64,000 nucleotides of DNA from JAODBQ01 sp047602055. GTDB taxonomy: Bacteria; Actinomycetota; Acidimicrobiia; Acidimicrobiales; Ilumatobacteraceae. Numbering within the stretch: the first letter of the stretch is position 1; each line of letters opens with the position of its first letter. This document shows positions 9,935-19,680 of this stretch, piece by piece. The stretch spans positions 2,356,001-2,420,000 of the forward strand of contig JASGIG010000001.1 in assembly GCA_047602055.1 (NCBI GenBank), written 5' to 3'. Below the pieces are notes generated by a model. It saw only the letters and a list, made by a program, of their open reading frames with translations, had not been told where the DNA came from and did no database searches. The position numbers were made by a program, and so were the translations under genes.

Positions 9935-10710
9935 CGTGATCTCCGCCGCGCGACGTCCATCGCCTCGGCGAGCGTGGTGCCGGGGAGGATCTCGGGGATG
10001 CACCAGGTGGCGCCGGCTGCGGCGAGGGCGTCGGGGTCGGGGTGGGTGCCACCGACGAGGACGACGTCGATCGTTCCGGCCGTGAGCCCGCCCGCCTCGA
10101 CGGCGTCGAGGACGTGCTGGGGCGACCAGGCGTCGATGCCGACGAGGGCGAGGCCCTCCAGGCCGTGGCGCTCGACGCGTCGCGGGCCGGCACGGCGACC
10201 GGCGCGCCCGGCGATCCAGATCGGCAGTCGCGGCTGCTGGACGCCCGGCACCGTCGTCTGCCGGCCGCCGGCGGACGGCACGGGCGCCCCGGCGAGCATC
10301 GGCACCAGCACGTCGATCCCCGCGTCGAGGGCGTGAGCGCGGGCGCGATCGTCGTCGGCCGGCTCGTCGAACAGCGAGTACTCGCCGTAGCTGTCGACGC
10401 CCAGCCCGAGGCCCAGGACCATGCGGCCGTTCGACAGCCGGTCGAGGGCGGTGGCCGCCTGGGCGACGAGCTGCGGTCGCCGGCGGGGGAGCGGGGTCAC
10501 CATCGTGCCGATGCGGATGCGGTTCGTCGCCACGGCGACGGCCGCCAGCGTGACGAACGGATCGGCGAACGGCGCCCCCGACCGGTTCCACAGGTGGTCC
10601 CAGACGAACACGCCATCCCAACCGCCACCCTCGGCGGTCACCGCCAGCTCGGCGACCGCCGCCGGCTCGGCGAGCGCGCCCGACAACGACACCGACAAGC
10701 CCCAACGCAT
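9931..10710 (-). CDS. LLM-class (luciferase-like, probably F420-dependent) oxidoreductase
   Basis: A 259-aa protein from the ATG at 10710 (MRWGLSVSLSGALAEPAAVAELA). The TIM-barrel pattern GGGWDGVFVWDHLW, NRIRIGTMVTPLPRRRPQLVAQAATALDRLSNGRMVLGLGLG is characteristic of bacterial luciferase-like oxidoreductases. In actinobacteria these usually use F420 or FMN. It is slightly short for the family. It forms a two-gene operon with the methyltransferase through a 4-nt overlap. Confidence 0.82.
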   Translation of the reverse strand: MRWGLSVSLSGALAEPAAVAELAVTAEGGGWDGVFVWDHLWNRSGAPFADPFVTLAAVAVATNRIRIGTMVTPLPRRRPQLVAQAATALDRLSNGRMVLGLGLGVDSYGEYSLFDEPADDDRARAHALDAGIDVLVPMLAGAPVPSAGGRQTTVPGVQQPRLPIWIAGRAGRRAGPRRVERHGLEGLALVGIDAWSPQHVLDAVEAGGLTAGTIDVVLVGGTHPDPDALAAAGATWCIPEILPGTTLAEAMDVARRRSR

Positions 10711-10774
10711 GACCGGACCGTAGATCGTCGGACGCGTGTTGACCGGACGGCGCCGGCGGGGTATGCCTGCCGTC

Positions 10775-11131
10775 ATGTACACCGGTCAAAGGGGCCCGGG
10801 TACCGACGATCTCGACGCGGAGTGCCGGGCGCTGACCCGGCACTACGCCGGCACGATCCAGCAGTTCCGGCTGCGGGCCCTCACGCAACGTCTCACCCGC
10901 CAGCCGCTCGCCGTGCGCCACAACACCTGCGGCGTCACCGCCGACCGTTGGCGTCTGGACCTCGACGACGGCTCGCGCGTCACTCTGCGCCTGTACGGCC
11001 CGCGCCGCGCCACGCTCGCCGCCCTGCTGTCGCTCAGCTGGGTCGCCGAGGAGGGCTGGCGCGCCGTCGTGCGCACGACCGGCGGCGACCGCCTCGATGT
11101 GCGCGCCTTCAGCGCCACCGTCAGCCGCTGA
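10775..11131 (+). CDS. Hypothetical protein, about 118 aa
   Basis: Read from the ATG at 10775 (an ATG at 10763 is also in frame). The sequence starts with a helical, arginine-rich half (CRALTRHYAGTIQQFRLRALTQRLTR). A beta-rich half follows (WRLDLDDGSRVTLRLYGPRRATLAALLSLSWV...GWRAVVRTTGGDRLDV). No signal peptide, TM helix or known motif is visible. Codon use matches neighbouring core genes, so it is probably real. It is divergent from the LLM gene. Confidence 0.5.
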   Translation: MYTGQRGPGTDDLDAECRALTRHYAGTIQQFRLRALTQRLTRQPLAVRHNTCGVTADRWRLDLDDGSRVTLRLYGPRRATLAALLSLSWVAEEGWRAVVRTTGGDRLDVRAFSATVSR

Positions 11132-11144
11132 GCGAGCTGCGGAC

Positions 11145-12504
<1,360 letters not shown>

Positions 12505-12520
12505 CGTCCAGAATGGCGGG

Positions 12521-13546
12521 GTGAGCGGCCCGGTCTCGACGCAGGTGGTGGATCTGCGGCGGCGGCCGTGGATCGTCGCTGCCGCCGGGATCGCGCTGAC
12601 GGCGCTGATCGAGGGCGTGATCATCGCCACCGACCCGGAGATCACACGGGCCGTGCCGCTGCTGCTGCTGATGGTGCCGATCACCGCGGCGAGCGTGCTC
12701 GGCGGCTGGCGGGCGTCCGTCCCCGTCGCGCTCGTCAGCGGGATGGTCTACAGCCTGTCGTTCCTCGCGCCGCGCGGGGTGGTGCGCATCGGGCTCACCG
12801 AGGACACGATCGCGATCGTCACGTTCGTCGCCGTCGCCGTGCTGGTCAGCCTGCTCGCCGGGCTGGCCGGCAGCCAGGAGCGCCGCCGCGACCAGCAGCG
12901 CGCCGTGCTGCTGCGCTCGGTGTCCCACGACCTGCGCAACCCGCTGGCGACGATCCGCGCCGCCTCTGCGGAGCTGCGCGACGGTCTGGTCACCGATCCG
13001 TCGCAGCGCTCGGAGCTGCTCGACATTGTCGTCGCCGAGTCCGACCGCCTCGACCGCATCGTCGCCAACATGCTCAGCCTGAGCCGCGTCGAGGCGGGCA
13101 TGCTCGCCCCCGACCGCGAGCCGGAGGAGCTCGCCGAGATCGTCGACGAGGCCGTGCGGCGGGTCACGGCGCGCCGCAGCAGCGTGGTCACCGTCGACGT
13201 GCCCGACGACCTCCCCGACGTCGACGTCGACCGGACGCAGATCGACCAGGTGGTCACCAACCTCGTCGAGAACGCGCTGCGCCACGGGGCGAAGACGCCG
13301 GTGACCGTCACGGCGCGGCCCGCCGGCGAGTGGGTCGAGGTCAGCGTCGCCGACGGCGGCCCCGGGTTCTCCGAGGAGGCCCGCCGTCAGGCGTTCGAGC
13401 CGTTCCGCGCCGTCGGGCCGAGCGGGATGGAGGGCGTCGGCCTGGCCGTGTGCAAGGCGATCGTCGAAGCCCACGGCGGTACGATCGCCCTCGGTGAGCA
13501 ACCAGGCGGTGGAGCCCGCGTCTCGTTCACGGTCCCGCAAGCCTGA
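12521..13546 (+). CDS. Sensor histidine kinase, KdpD C-terminal type (DUF4118)
   Basis: A 341-aa kinase from the GTG at 12521. Four closely spaced TM helices (residues about 15-115) form a DUF4118 membrane module as in KdpD, but the KdpD N-terminal sensor/USP domains are absent. The HisKA site is RSVSHDLRNPLATIRA; the ATPase domain shows NLVENALRHG, VADGGPGFS and GVGLAVCKAIVEAHGG. The 3' end overlaps the response regulator start by about 50 nt. The signal is unknown; K+ control is possible by analogy but no kdpABC genes are present. Confidence 0.88.
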   Translation: MSGPVSTQVVDLRRRPWIVAAAGIALTALIEGVIIATDPEITRAVPLLLLMVPITAASVLGGWRASVPVALVSGMVYSLSFLAPRGVVRIGLTEDTIAIVTFVAVAVLVSLLAGLAGSQERRRDQQRAVLLRSVSHDLRNPLATIRAASAELRDGLVTDPSQRSELLDIVVAESDRLDRIVANMLSLSRVEAGMLAPDREPEELAEIVDEAVRRVTARRSSVVTVDVPDDLPDVDVDRTQIDQVVTNLVENALRHGAKTPVTVTARPAGEWVEVSVADGGPGFSEEARRQAFEPFRAVGPSGMEGVGLAVCKAIVEAHGGTIALGEQPGGGARVSFTVPQA

Positions 13547-14255
13547 CGAGCGGCTCCTGGTTCTCGTCGTCGAGGACGACGAGAACCTGCAGCGCGTGCT
13601 GCGGACCTCGCTGGAGGCCAGGGGGCTGCGCGTCGACGGCGTCGGCAGCGGCATCGAGGCGCTGCGGTTCATCGGCGTCTACGACCCGCAGCTCGTGATC
13701 CTCGACCTCGGCCTGCCCGACTGCGACGGCATCGACCTGTGCCGGCGGATCCGCACCACGCAGCGCTGCCCGATCATCGTCGTCACCGCCGACGGCGACG
13801 AGCGGCGAATGGTCACCGCGCTCGACGGCGGTGCCGACGACTACGTCACCAAGCCGTTCGGCATCGAGGTGCTGATGGCGCGCGTCCGCGTCGCCCTGCG
13901 CCACTCGGCGAAGGTGGCCGCCGCCGTGGAGGAGCACACGATCGTCGTCGGCGACCTCGTCGTCGACGTGCCCGCGCACCTTGCCACCGTCGGCGGGCAG
14001 CCGATCGAGCTGTCACCGCGGCAGTTCCGCCTGCTCGTCGCGCTGTCCCGCAACGTCGGGCGGATCCTCACCCATCAGCAGCTCGCCCAGGTGGCCGCCG
14101 GTGGCGTCGCCGACCAGGCGGTGGCCGAGGGACTCCGTGGGGCGATGAGCCAGCTGCGCAAGCGTCTCGGCAAGGGACCGAACCGGCCGGTGATCGTCAC
14201 CGAGCCGCACGTCGGTTACCGGTTGGAGGCGTCCGAGGAGCGCGCCAGCCGGTAG
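13494..14255 (+). CDS. OmpR/KdpE-family response regulator
   Basis: A 253-aa protein starting with GTG at 13494 inside the kinase gene. The receiver domain has the acidic pair in LVVEDDENL, phosphoacceptor aspartate in VILDLGLPDCDG and the conserved lysine in DDYVTKPFG. The C-terminal winged helix (IELSPRQFRLLVALSRNVGRILTHQQL ... HVGYRLE) binds DNA. It is the partner of the kinase at 12521 through overlap. The last 40 nt overlap the convergent receiver-like gene at 14216. Confidence 0.9.
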   Translation: MSNQAVEPASRSRSRKPDERLLVLVVEDDENLQRVLRTSLEARGLRVDGVGSGIEALRFIGVYDPQLVILDLGLPDCDGIDLCRRIRTTQRCPIIVVTADGDERRMVTALDGGADDYVTKPFGIEVLMARVRVALRHSAKVAAAVEEHTIVVGDLVVDVPAHLATVGGQPIELSPRQFRLLVALSRNVGRILTHQQLAQVAAGGVADQAVAEGLRGAMSQLRKRLGKGPNRPVIVTEPHVGYRLEASEERASR

Positions 14256-14971
14256 CCGACGTGTGGCACCGATTCCACGCGCGGTCGTCGCGGCCCCTCG
14301 CCGAGGATGTTGCGCAGCACGCTGACGGCGATGCGCACCCGCCGCGGGTGCACCTCACCGGGCCGGACGCCCCACACCGAGCGCAGCAGCGCGTCGGTCG
14401 ACACCGTCGACCCGTCCGCGGCAGCGAGCACGCCGAGCAGCTCGAACTGCACGGGTGGGCAGCGCACCGGCCGGCCGTCGACGGTGACGGTGTGACCGGT
14501 GACGTCGATCGTCACGTCGCCGACCTCGATCACGTCACTCGTCGACGTGCTGGGCCGCTGGGCGCGCAGGGCGACACGGATGCGCGCGTCGATCAGTGCC
14601 GGTGAGGGAGCGACGACGACGTCGTCGGCGCCCGCGTCGAGGGCGCGGACCACGCTCGCGTCGTCGAGCTCGGCGGCGCTGACGACGACGATCCGCTCGC
14701 CGGTCGTGGTCCGCAGCGCCGTGCACAGCCGGGGCAGGTCGAACGCCGCGTCGGCGAGGTCGACCACCACCACGTCGGGGCGCAGGTTGGCCACGAGGTC
14801 GATCGTGCGCCGGCCGATCTCGACGCGGTGGACCGCGTACGCCGCCGGTGTCAGCACATCGGCGAGCCGGTGCGCCGCGTGCGGGTGGTGGAGCACGGCG
14901 ACCGTGCCGGCGCCGACGTGCTGCGGGCCGTGTTCGGCCCCGCCCTCGCGCAGTCGTTCTGCCGCCGCCAT
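14216..14971 (-). CDS. Atypical response regulator-like winged-helix protein with degenerate receiver
   Basis: A 251-aa protein from the ATG at 14971. The C-terminal half is a typical OmpR winged helix (VRCPPVQFELLGVLAAADGSTVSTDALLRSVWG ... VPHVGYRLA). The N-terminal half keeps the receiver fold and an aspartate in VVVVDLADAAFD. It has lost the acidic pair at strand 1 (VLHHPHAAH) and the conserved lysine (VVVAPSPALI in place of TKPF). It is therefore probably phosphorylation-independent. It lies downstream of the response regulator at 14989, in the same direction and 17 bp away, so is likely in that operon. Confidence 0.8.
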   Translation of the reverse strand: MAAAERLREGGAEHGPQHVGAGTVAVLHHPHAAHRLADVLTPAAYAVHRVEIGRRTIDLVANLRPDVVVVDLADAAFDLPRLCTALRTTTGERIVVVSAAELDDASVVRALDAGADDVVVAPSPALIDARIRVALRAQRPSTSTSDVIEVGDVTIDVTGHTVTVDGRPVRCPPVQFELLGVLAAADGSTVSTDALLRSVWGVRPGEVHPRRVRIAVSVLRNILGEGPRRPRVESVPHVGYRLARSSDASNR

Positions 14972-14988
14972 GGCGGCCAGGCTAGGCG

Positions 14989-15723
14989 TCACGAGGCACC
15001 GGCGACGCGACGTACGGCCGGCTCCGGGACGACGAGCCGGTAACCGATGTTGACGATCGTCTCGATGGCCGGTCGGTCCGGTCCGCTGCCGAGGGTCTTG
15101 CGCAGCTTGGAGACGGCGACGCGCCACGTGTTCGGGTTGTGGCCGTCGCCGACCTCGCCGACCGCACCCCACAGGCGAGCGAGCGCGGCGTAGCTGAGCA
15201 CCCTGCCCTGGTTGCGCACCAGCACCGCGAGCAGCGCGAGCTGCCGGGCGTTGACGTCGACGTCACGGCCGCCGATGCGCAGCTGGTAGGCCTGCAGGTC
15301 GATCTCGACGTCGCCGGCGCGCAGCAGCCCGTCGTCGATGGCGGCGTACGTCGCCGCGTGGCGCAGGGCGACGCGCATGCGTGCCAGCAGCACCGGCATG
15401 CTGAACGGCTTGGTGACGTAGTCCTCGGCGCCGAGGTCGAGGGCCTGGACGATCCGCTCGTCGTCGGCGTCGGCGGTGACCACGACGATCGGGCACTCGC
15501 CGAGCACGCGCAGGTGGCGGACGAGCGTGAGACCGTCGACGTCGGGCAGGCCGAGGTCGAGCACGACCAGGTCGGTCGCCGTCGCCGAGGCGATCTGGAT
15601 CGCTTCCGAGCCGGTCGCGGCGACGTGCACCCGATAGCCGCGCGCCTGCAGCGCGGCCGCGAGCACCTGTCGTTGCGCCCGATCGTCCTCGACGACCAGC
15701 ACGGTGGACGGGCTAGTGGGCAA
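14989..15723 (-). CDS. OmpR/KdpE-family response regulator
   Basis: About 244 aa if the TTG at 15723 is used; a GTG at 15702 would start directly at VLVVEDDR. The receiver has VVEDDRAQ, phosphoacceptor in VVLDLGLPDVDG and lysine in EDYVTKPFS. The winged helix (VDVNARQLALLAVLVRNQGRVLSYAALARLWG ... VNIGYRLV) follows. The start overlaps the end of the upstream kinase gene, so the pair is co-translated. Confidence 0.88.
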   Translation of the reverse strand: MPTSPSTVLVVEDDRAQRQVLAAALQARGYRVHVAATGSEAIQIASATATDLVVLDLGLPDVDGLTLVRHLRVLGECPIVVVTADADDERIVQALDLGAEDYVTKPFSMPVLLARMRVALRHAATYAAIDDGLLRAGDVEIDLQAYQLRIGGRDVDVNARQLALLAVLVRNQGRVLSYAALARLWGAVGEVGDGHNPNTWRVAVSKLRKTLGSGPDRPAIETIVNIGYRLVVPEPAVRRVAGAS

Positions 15724-16732
15724 CGGGCAACGTGAACCTGACAGCGGCGCCGCCGGCGCGGTCGTCGACGGTGATCGTGCCGCCATGGGCGTCGACGATG
15801 CCCCGGCACAGGGTGAGCCCGAGCCCGGACGAGCCGCGCTCGGAGCGGAACGGCGTGAAGATCTCCCGGCGGGCCGCCGCCGAGAAGCCTGGGCCGTCGT
15901 CGCCCACGCACATCTCGACGAGGTCGTCCACACGGCGGGCCGTCAGCGTGACGTGCAGCGGCGACGGGCAGTGGCGCACGGCGTTCTCGACGAGGTTGCA
16001 CAGCACCTGGTCGATGTGCACCGGGTCGACGTCGACGTCGGTGTCACCGGTGTCGTCGTCGACGTCGAGCACGTCACCGGGCCGGCCGAGCAGCGCGAAC
16101 CGAGCCTGGCACTGCTCCAGCAGCATCCACACCGGGACCGGCTCGCGGCCGGGGACCAGCGCGCCCGCCTGCAGCCGGCTGAGGTTCAGCAGGTTGTCGG
16201 TGATCCGCGTCAGCCGGAGCGTCTCCTCGATGACGACGCCGAGGAGCTCCTTGCGGGTGACCGGGTCGTAGTCGGCGCCGTCGTCGAGCTCGGTCGAGGC
16301 GGTGAGGATCGCCTGCAGCGGGCTGCGGACGTCGTGGGCGACGCTGCGCAGCAGGTGCATCCGCTCCTCGCCGATCAGCTCGGCGCGCGTCGCCAGCGAG
16401 CGGCGGCTGACGATGACGCTGAACGAGACGGCGACGAGGACGAACGTCACCTGGATCGCCAGGTCCTGGGTGAAGCCGATGCGCACGGTGCCGAACGGCG
16501 GCAGGAACACGATGCCGAAGATCGTCGCCCCGAGCGCGGCGAGCGGCAGCCCGACGCGCCAGCTCGACAGGATGCTGGCGGCGGTGACCGGGACGAGCAG
16601 GACGAGGGCGGGGACCTCGGTCGGCGCGTCCGGGAGGACGGTGCGCATCAGGATCGTGGCGCCCACCAACCCGCCGATGCCGACCGCTGTCGCCAGCTGC
16701 CACGTGAGGCGCTGCCCCAGCTGCATCGCCAC
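15713..16732 (-). CDS. Sensor histidine kinase, KdpD C-terminal type
   Basis: A 339-aa paralogue of the kinase at 12521. Four TM helices occupy residues about 10-110 (DUF4118-like), then HisKA with RSVAHDVRSPLQAIL and an ATPase domain with NLVENAVRHC, VGDDGPGFS and GLGLTLCRGIVDAHGG. It forms an operon with the response regulator at 14989 and the receiver-like protein at 14216. It is divergent from the ammonium transporter, which may be a target or share control, but this is only suggested by position. Confidence 0.88.
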   Translation of the reverse strand: MAMQLGQRLTWQLATAVGIGGLVGATILMRTVLPDAPTEVPALVLLVPVTAASILSSWRVGLPLAALGATIFGIVFLPPFGTVRIGFTQDLAIQVTFVLVAVSFSVIVSRRSLATRAELIGEERMHLLRSVAHDVRSPLQAILTASTELDDGADYDPVTRKELLGVVIEETLRLTRITDNLLNLSRLQAGALVPGREPVPVWMLLEQCQARFALLGRPGDVLDVDDDTGDTDVDVDPVHIDQVLCNLVENAVRHCPSPLHVTLTARRVDDLVEMCVGDDGPGFSAAARREIFTPFRSERGSSGLGLTLCRGIVDAHGGTITVDDRAGGAAVRFTLPVAH

Positions 16733-16935
16733 ATTGTGGGCAATGTGGCGAGCGCCGAACCGGCCCGCACACGATCGTCACAGTTCTCGAACATCTGGTG
16801 AACGTCGGAGAAAGTTGAGCAGGCATCTCCCGCCGTTCGCGCAGATCGTTCACATGCTCGACAACTGACTGATACGTCCGCAGTCGAGTGTGGGCCGGGT
16901 CCCGGAGGAACCGGGGCCAGCAACGGAGGGAACAC
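16733..16935. promoter_or_regulatory. Divergent promoter region of kinase operon and ammonium transporter
   Basis: A 203-bp non-coding region between the divergent kinase and transporter genes. It must hold both promoters. A strong Shine-Dalgarno (GGAGGG, 16925-16930) precedes the GTG at 16936. A short GC-rich inverted segment (GGGTCCCGGAGGAACCGGGG, 16895-16914) may form a leader hairpin. I could not assign it to a known riboswitch or regulator box. Confidence 0.4.
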
Positions 16936-17062
16936 GTGCACACACTGACGATCAGGGATCGACTCGCCGACCGAGAACGCCAACGTTTCTTCGTCGTCTT
17001 CCTCGGCGGCAAGCTGCTCGGCCTCGTCGCCGCGTTCGGTCTGATCGCGTTCCGCGATCTAC

Positions 17063-18499
17063 ATGTTCGAGGCGCACGCCGGCGCACTGCCGCTCGCCCA
17101 GGAGGTGCAGGCGGCCGACCTCGTCAACCCGCTGAACACCGTGTGGGTGCTGGTCGCCGCCTTCCTCGTGTTCTTCATGCAGGCCGGGTTCATGGCCTTG
17201 GAGGCCGGGTTCGCCCGCTCCAAGGAGTCGGTCAACATCATGATGGAGTGCATCTTCGACACGTGCCTGTGCGGGATCCTGTACTGGGCGATCGGCTTCG
17301 CGTTCGAGTTCGGTGTCGGCAACGGGTTGATCGGCCACTCCTTCTTCTTCCTGCACCACGGCACCGCCGACTACAACGGCACCGGCGTCGCGTTCTTCGC
17401 CTTCGTGCTGTTCCAGTTCGCGTTCGCCGACACCGCGTCGACGATCACGTCCGGTGCGATGGTCGGCCGCACCAGCTTCAAGGGCGACATCCTCTACAGC
17501 CTGGCGGTGTCGGGGATCATCTACCCGATCACCTGCCACTGGATCTGGGGGCCGGGCGGGTGGCTCGGCAACACGATGGGCTGGTTCCACGGCCTGGTGC
17601 CCGACGGCGTGGTGTTCCGCGACTTCGCCGGCTCCACGGCCGTGCACACCGTCGGCGCGACCATCGCCCTGTTCGGTGCGCTGGCGCTCGGCCCGCGCCT
17701 CGGCCGGCGCTTCGCCCGTGACGGCGGTGGGCCGTTCGCCCCGCACGACATCAACATCGCCGCGATCGGCGCGGTGCTGCTGTGGTTCGGCTGGTACGGC
17801 TTCAACCCCGGCTCGACGCTGTCGGCGATGGACTGGGAGGGCATCGGCCGGGTGGCGATCAACACGACGATCGCCGCCAGTGCCGGCGGGTTGGTCGCCG
17901 TGTTCTTCATGTACCGCAAGACGAAGAAGTGGGACGTCGGGATGTCGATCAACGGCTTCCTCGGCGGCCTGGTGGCGATCACCGCGCCGTGCTACTGGGT
18001 GAAACCGGAGGCCGCGGTGATCATCGGCGGCGTCGCCGGCATCCTCACCCCGCTGGCGACGGACCTGCTCGAGCACCTGCGCATCGACGACCCCGTCGGC
18101 GCGGTCCCGGTGCACGGCGCCTGCGGCATCTGGGGCACGCTCGCCGTCGGGCTGTTCGCCGCCGGCGACTTCGGCGTGCCGACGTCGACCGGGGCGGACA
18201 ACGCCAAGCCGGTCACCGGCCTGTTCTACGGCGGCGGTGGCAGCCAGCTGCTCGCCCAGATGATCGGCAGCATCAGCTGCATCATCCTGGTGAGCGTGCT
18301 GTCGTTCGCGCTGATGTACGGGCTGCGACGCATCCGCGGCAGTTGGAACCTGCGGCTGGCCCCCGAGGCCGAGCTGGAGGGCATCGACAAGTACTGCCAC
18401 GGCGCTGTGGCCTACACGATGGAGGTCGACGACGGGATGGTCCTGGTGGCGCCCGACGAGGCCGATCCGCTGGCCGAACCGGTCGGTGCATCGAGCTGA
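17063..18499 (+). CDS. amt: Ammonium transporter (Amt/MEP/Rh family)
   Basis: A 478-aa channel-like NH4+/NH3 transporter with about eleven TM helices. Diagnostic segments are VAAFLVFFMQAGFMALEAGFARSKESVNI, FAFADTASTITSGAMVGR, DFAGSTAVHTVGATIALFGA, and LLWFGWYGFNPGSTL with the pore histidine region. AVPVHGACGIWGTLAVGLF carries the second pore histidine. A GTG at 16936 with good RBS opens another frame encoding an N-terminal hydrophobic segment (FFVVFLGGKLLGLVAAFGLIA). That segment should continue into AIYMFEAHAG, so a one-base frameshift near 17040-17060 probably hides the true N-terminus. The gene is divergent from a two-component operon. Confidence 0.9.
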   Translation: MFEAHAGALPLAQEVQAADLVNPLNTVWVLVAAFLVFFMQAGFMALEAGFARSKESVNIMMECIFDTCLCGILYWAIGFAFEFGVGNGLIGHSFFFLHHGTADYNGTGVAFFAFVLFQFAFADTASTITSGAMVGRTSFKGDILYSLAVSGIIYPITCHWIWGPGGWLGNTMGWFHGLVPDGVVFRDFAGSTAVHTVGATIALFGALALGPRLGRRFARDGGGPFAPHDINIAAIGAVLLWFGWYGFNPGSTLSAMDWEGIGRVAINTTIAASAGGLVAVFFMYRKTKKWDVGMSINGFLGGLVAITAPCYWVKPEAAVIIGGVAGILTPLATDLLEHLRIDDPVGAVPVHGACGIWGTLAVGLFAAGDFGVPTSTGADNAKPVTGLFYGGGGSQLLAQMIGSISCIILVSVLSFALMYGLRRIRGSWNLRLAPEAELEGIDKYCHGAVAYTMEVDDGMVLVAPDEADPLAEPVGASS

Positions 18500-18513
18500 C
18501 CTGCCGATCAGCG

Positions 18514-18550
18514 CGGCGCCCGACCCGATTCGCTCCCGGGTCGGGCGCCG
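18514..18550. terminator. Bidirectional intrinsic-type hairpin
   Basis: CGGCGCCCGACCCG (18514-18527) and CGGGTCGGGCGCCG (18537-18550) are perfect reverse complements around a 9-nt loop. The hairpin sits between the convergent ammonium transporter and phosphoribosyltransferase genes. There is no U-tract, as is common in high-GC actinobacteria. Confidence 0.8.
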
Positions 18551-18557
18551 CGGAGCG

Positions 18558-19217
18558 TCAGGGCGAGGGGCCGCGGGACCGGTCGAGCAGGCTGACGACG
18601 GTCTCGTCGGACACCTCGCCGAAGTCGACGTAGTGCTGGCCGACGGCGACGAACCCGGCGGGACGGTCGTCGATCACGATCAGGTCGAGCTGCGGCGCGC
18701 CGTCGAAGTCCGGCGGCCCGACCGGGGCGGCGAGCACCAGCCGAGCGGCGCCACGGGCGCGCAGCACCGCGGCGGCGACGCGTGCCGTCGCCCCGGTGGC
18801 GATGCCGTCGTCGACCACCACGACCAGCGCGCCGTCCACCGGCACCGGTGCGTGGTCGCCGCGCAGCCGTTGCGCGGCGTCGGCCAGCTCGGCGCGGCCG
18901 CGCTCCAGGGCCCGGTCGCGGTGCCCGTCGGAGATGTTCAGCCGCCGGACCAGCTCCTCGTTCCAGACGATCGCGCCGTCCTCGCCGATCGCTCCCATCG
19001 CCAGCTCGCGATGGCCGGGGACGCCGAGCTTGCGGACGAGCACGACGTCGAGCGGCGCGCTCAGTGCGTCGGCGACGCCGGCGGCGACGGGCACGCCGCC
19101 GCGGGGCAGGCCGACGACGACGATCGGCCGGTCGGTGGGCAGTACGGCGGCGAGGACGAGCGGCCCCAGCCGCCGTCCGGCTTCGTCTCGATCGGGTGCT
19201 TGCACGGCTGCCTCCAA
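18558..19217 (-). CDS. Phosphoribosyltransferase-domain protein
   Basis: Up to 219 aa from a TTG at 19217; a GTG at 19205 is an alternative start. The type I PRTase fold is indicated by VVVGLPRGGVPVAAGVADAL, LVRKLGVPGHRELAMGAIG and the PRPP loop VVVVDDGIATGATA. This subgroup, often found beside dienelactone hydrolase or stress genes, has no confirmed substrate. It is divergent from the PPOX-type gene at 19252 with 34 bp between them. Confidence 0.82.
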   Translation of the reverse strand: MEAAVQAPDRDEAGRRLGPLVLAAVLPTDRPIVVVGLPRGGVPVAAGVADALSAPLDVVLVRKLGVPGHRELAMGAIGEDGAIVWNEELVRRLNISDGHRDRALERGRAELADAAQRLRGDHAPVPVDGALVVVVDDGIATGATARVAAAVLRARGAARLVLAAPVGPPDFDGAPQLDLIVIDDRPAGFVAVGQHYVDFGEVSDETVVSLLDRSRGPSP

Positions 19218-19251
19218 CCACCTGTTCCAGCCACCGGCCTACCATCACTGC

Positions 19252-19680
19252 GTGCACCTCAGCGACGCCGATGTGAAGTTCCTCACCGACAACCATGGCG
19301 CCGCGATGATCACCGTGGGCGCCGACGGCCGGCCGAAGGTGGCCCGCGTCGCCACCGCGCTGATCGACGGGCGCCTGTGGTCGAGTGGCACCGCCGACCG
19401 GGCCCGCACCAAGCGGCTGCGCCGTGACCCGCGCTGCACCCTCTACGTGTACGACACCCAGTTCTCGTGGCGGGGGCTGGAGACCGACGTGACGATCCTC
19501 GACGGACCGCAGGTCCCGGCGATGAGCGTCCACCTGTTCCGGGAGATGCAGGGCAAGCCCAGTGGGCCGCTCGCCTGGTTCGGCGCCGAGCTCGACGAGG
19601 AGGCGTTCAAGCACCGCATGGTCGAGGAGGAGCGGGTGATCTACGAGTTCGCGATCCAGCGGATCTACGGCCTCGGCTGA
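19252..19680 (+). CDS. Pyridoxamine 5'-phosphate oxidase-fold protein
   Basis: A 142-aa split-barrel flavin/F420-binding protein from the GTG at 19252. The pattern VKFLTDNHGAAMITVGADGRPKVARVATALIDGRLW, then SGTADRARTKRLRRDPRCTLYV, is typical of actinobacterial PPOX-class F420-dependent enzymes. These reduce or bind small molecules. Its 3' end overlaps the convergent patatin-like gene by 16 bp. Cofactor is inferred, not proven. Confidence 0.78.
   Translation: MHLSDADVKFLTDNHGAAMITVGADGRPKVARVATALIDGRLWSSGTADRARTKRLRRDPRCTLYVYDTQFSWRGLETDVTILDGPQVPAMSVHLFREMQGKPSGPLAWFGAELDEEAFKHRMVEEERVIYEFAIQRIYGLG

Noticed and set aside
16888..16935. GC-rich leader before the ammonium transporter considered as a riboswitch
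   Set aside because: Only a short hairpin can be drawn; no conserved riboswitch core that I recognise.
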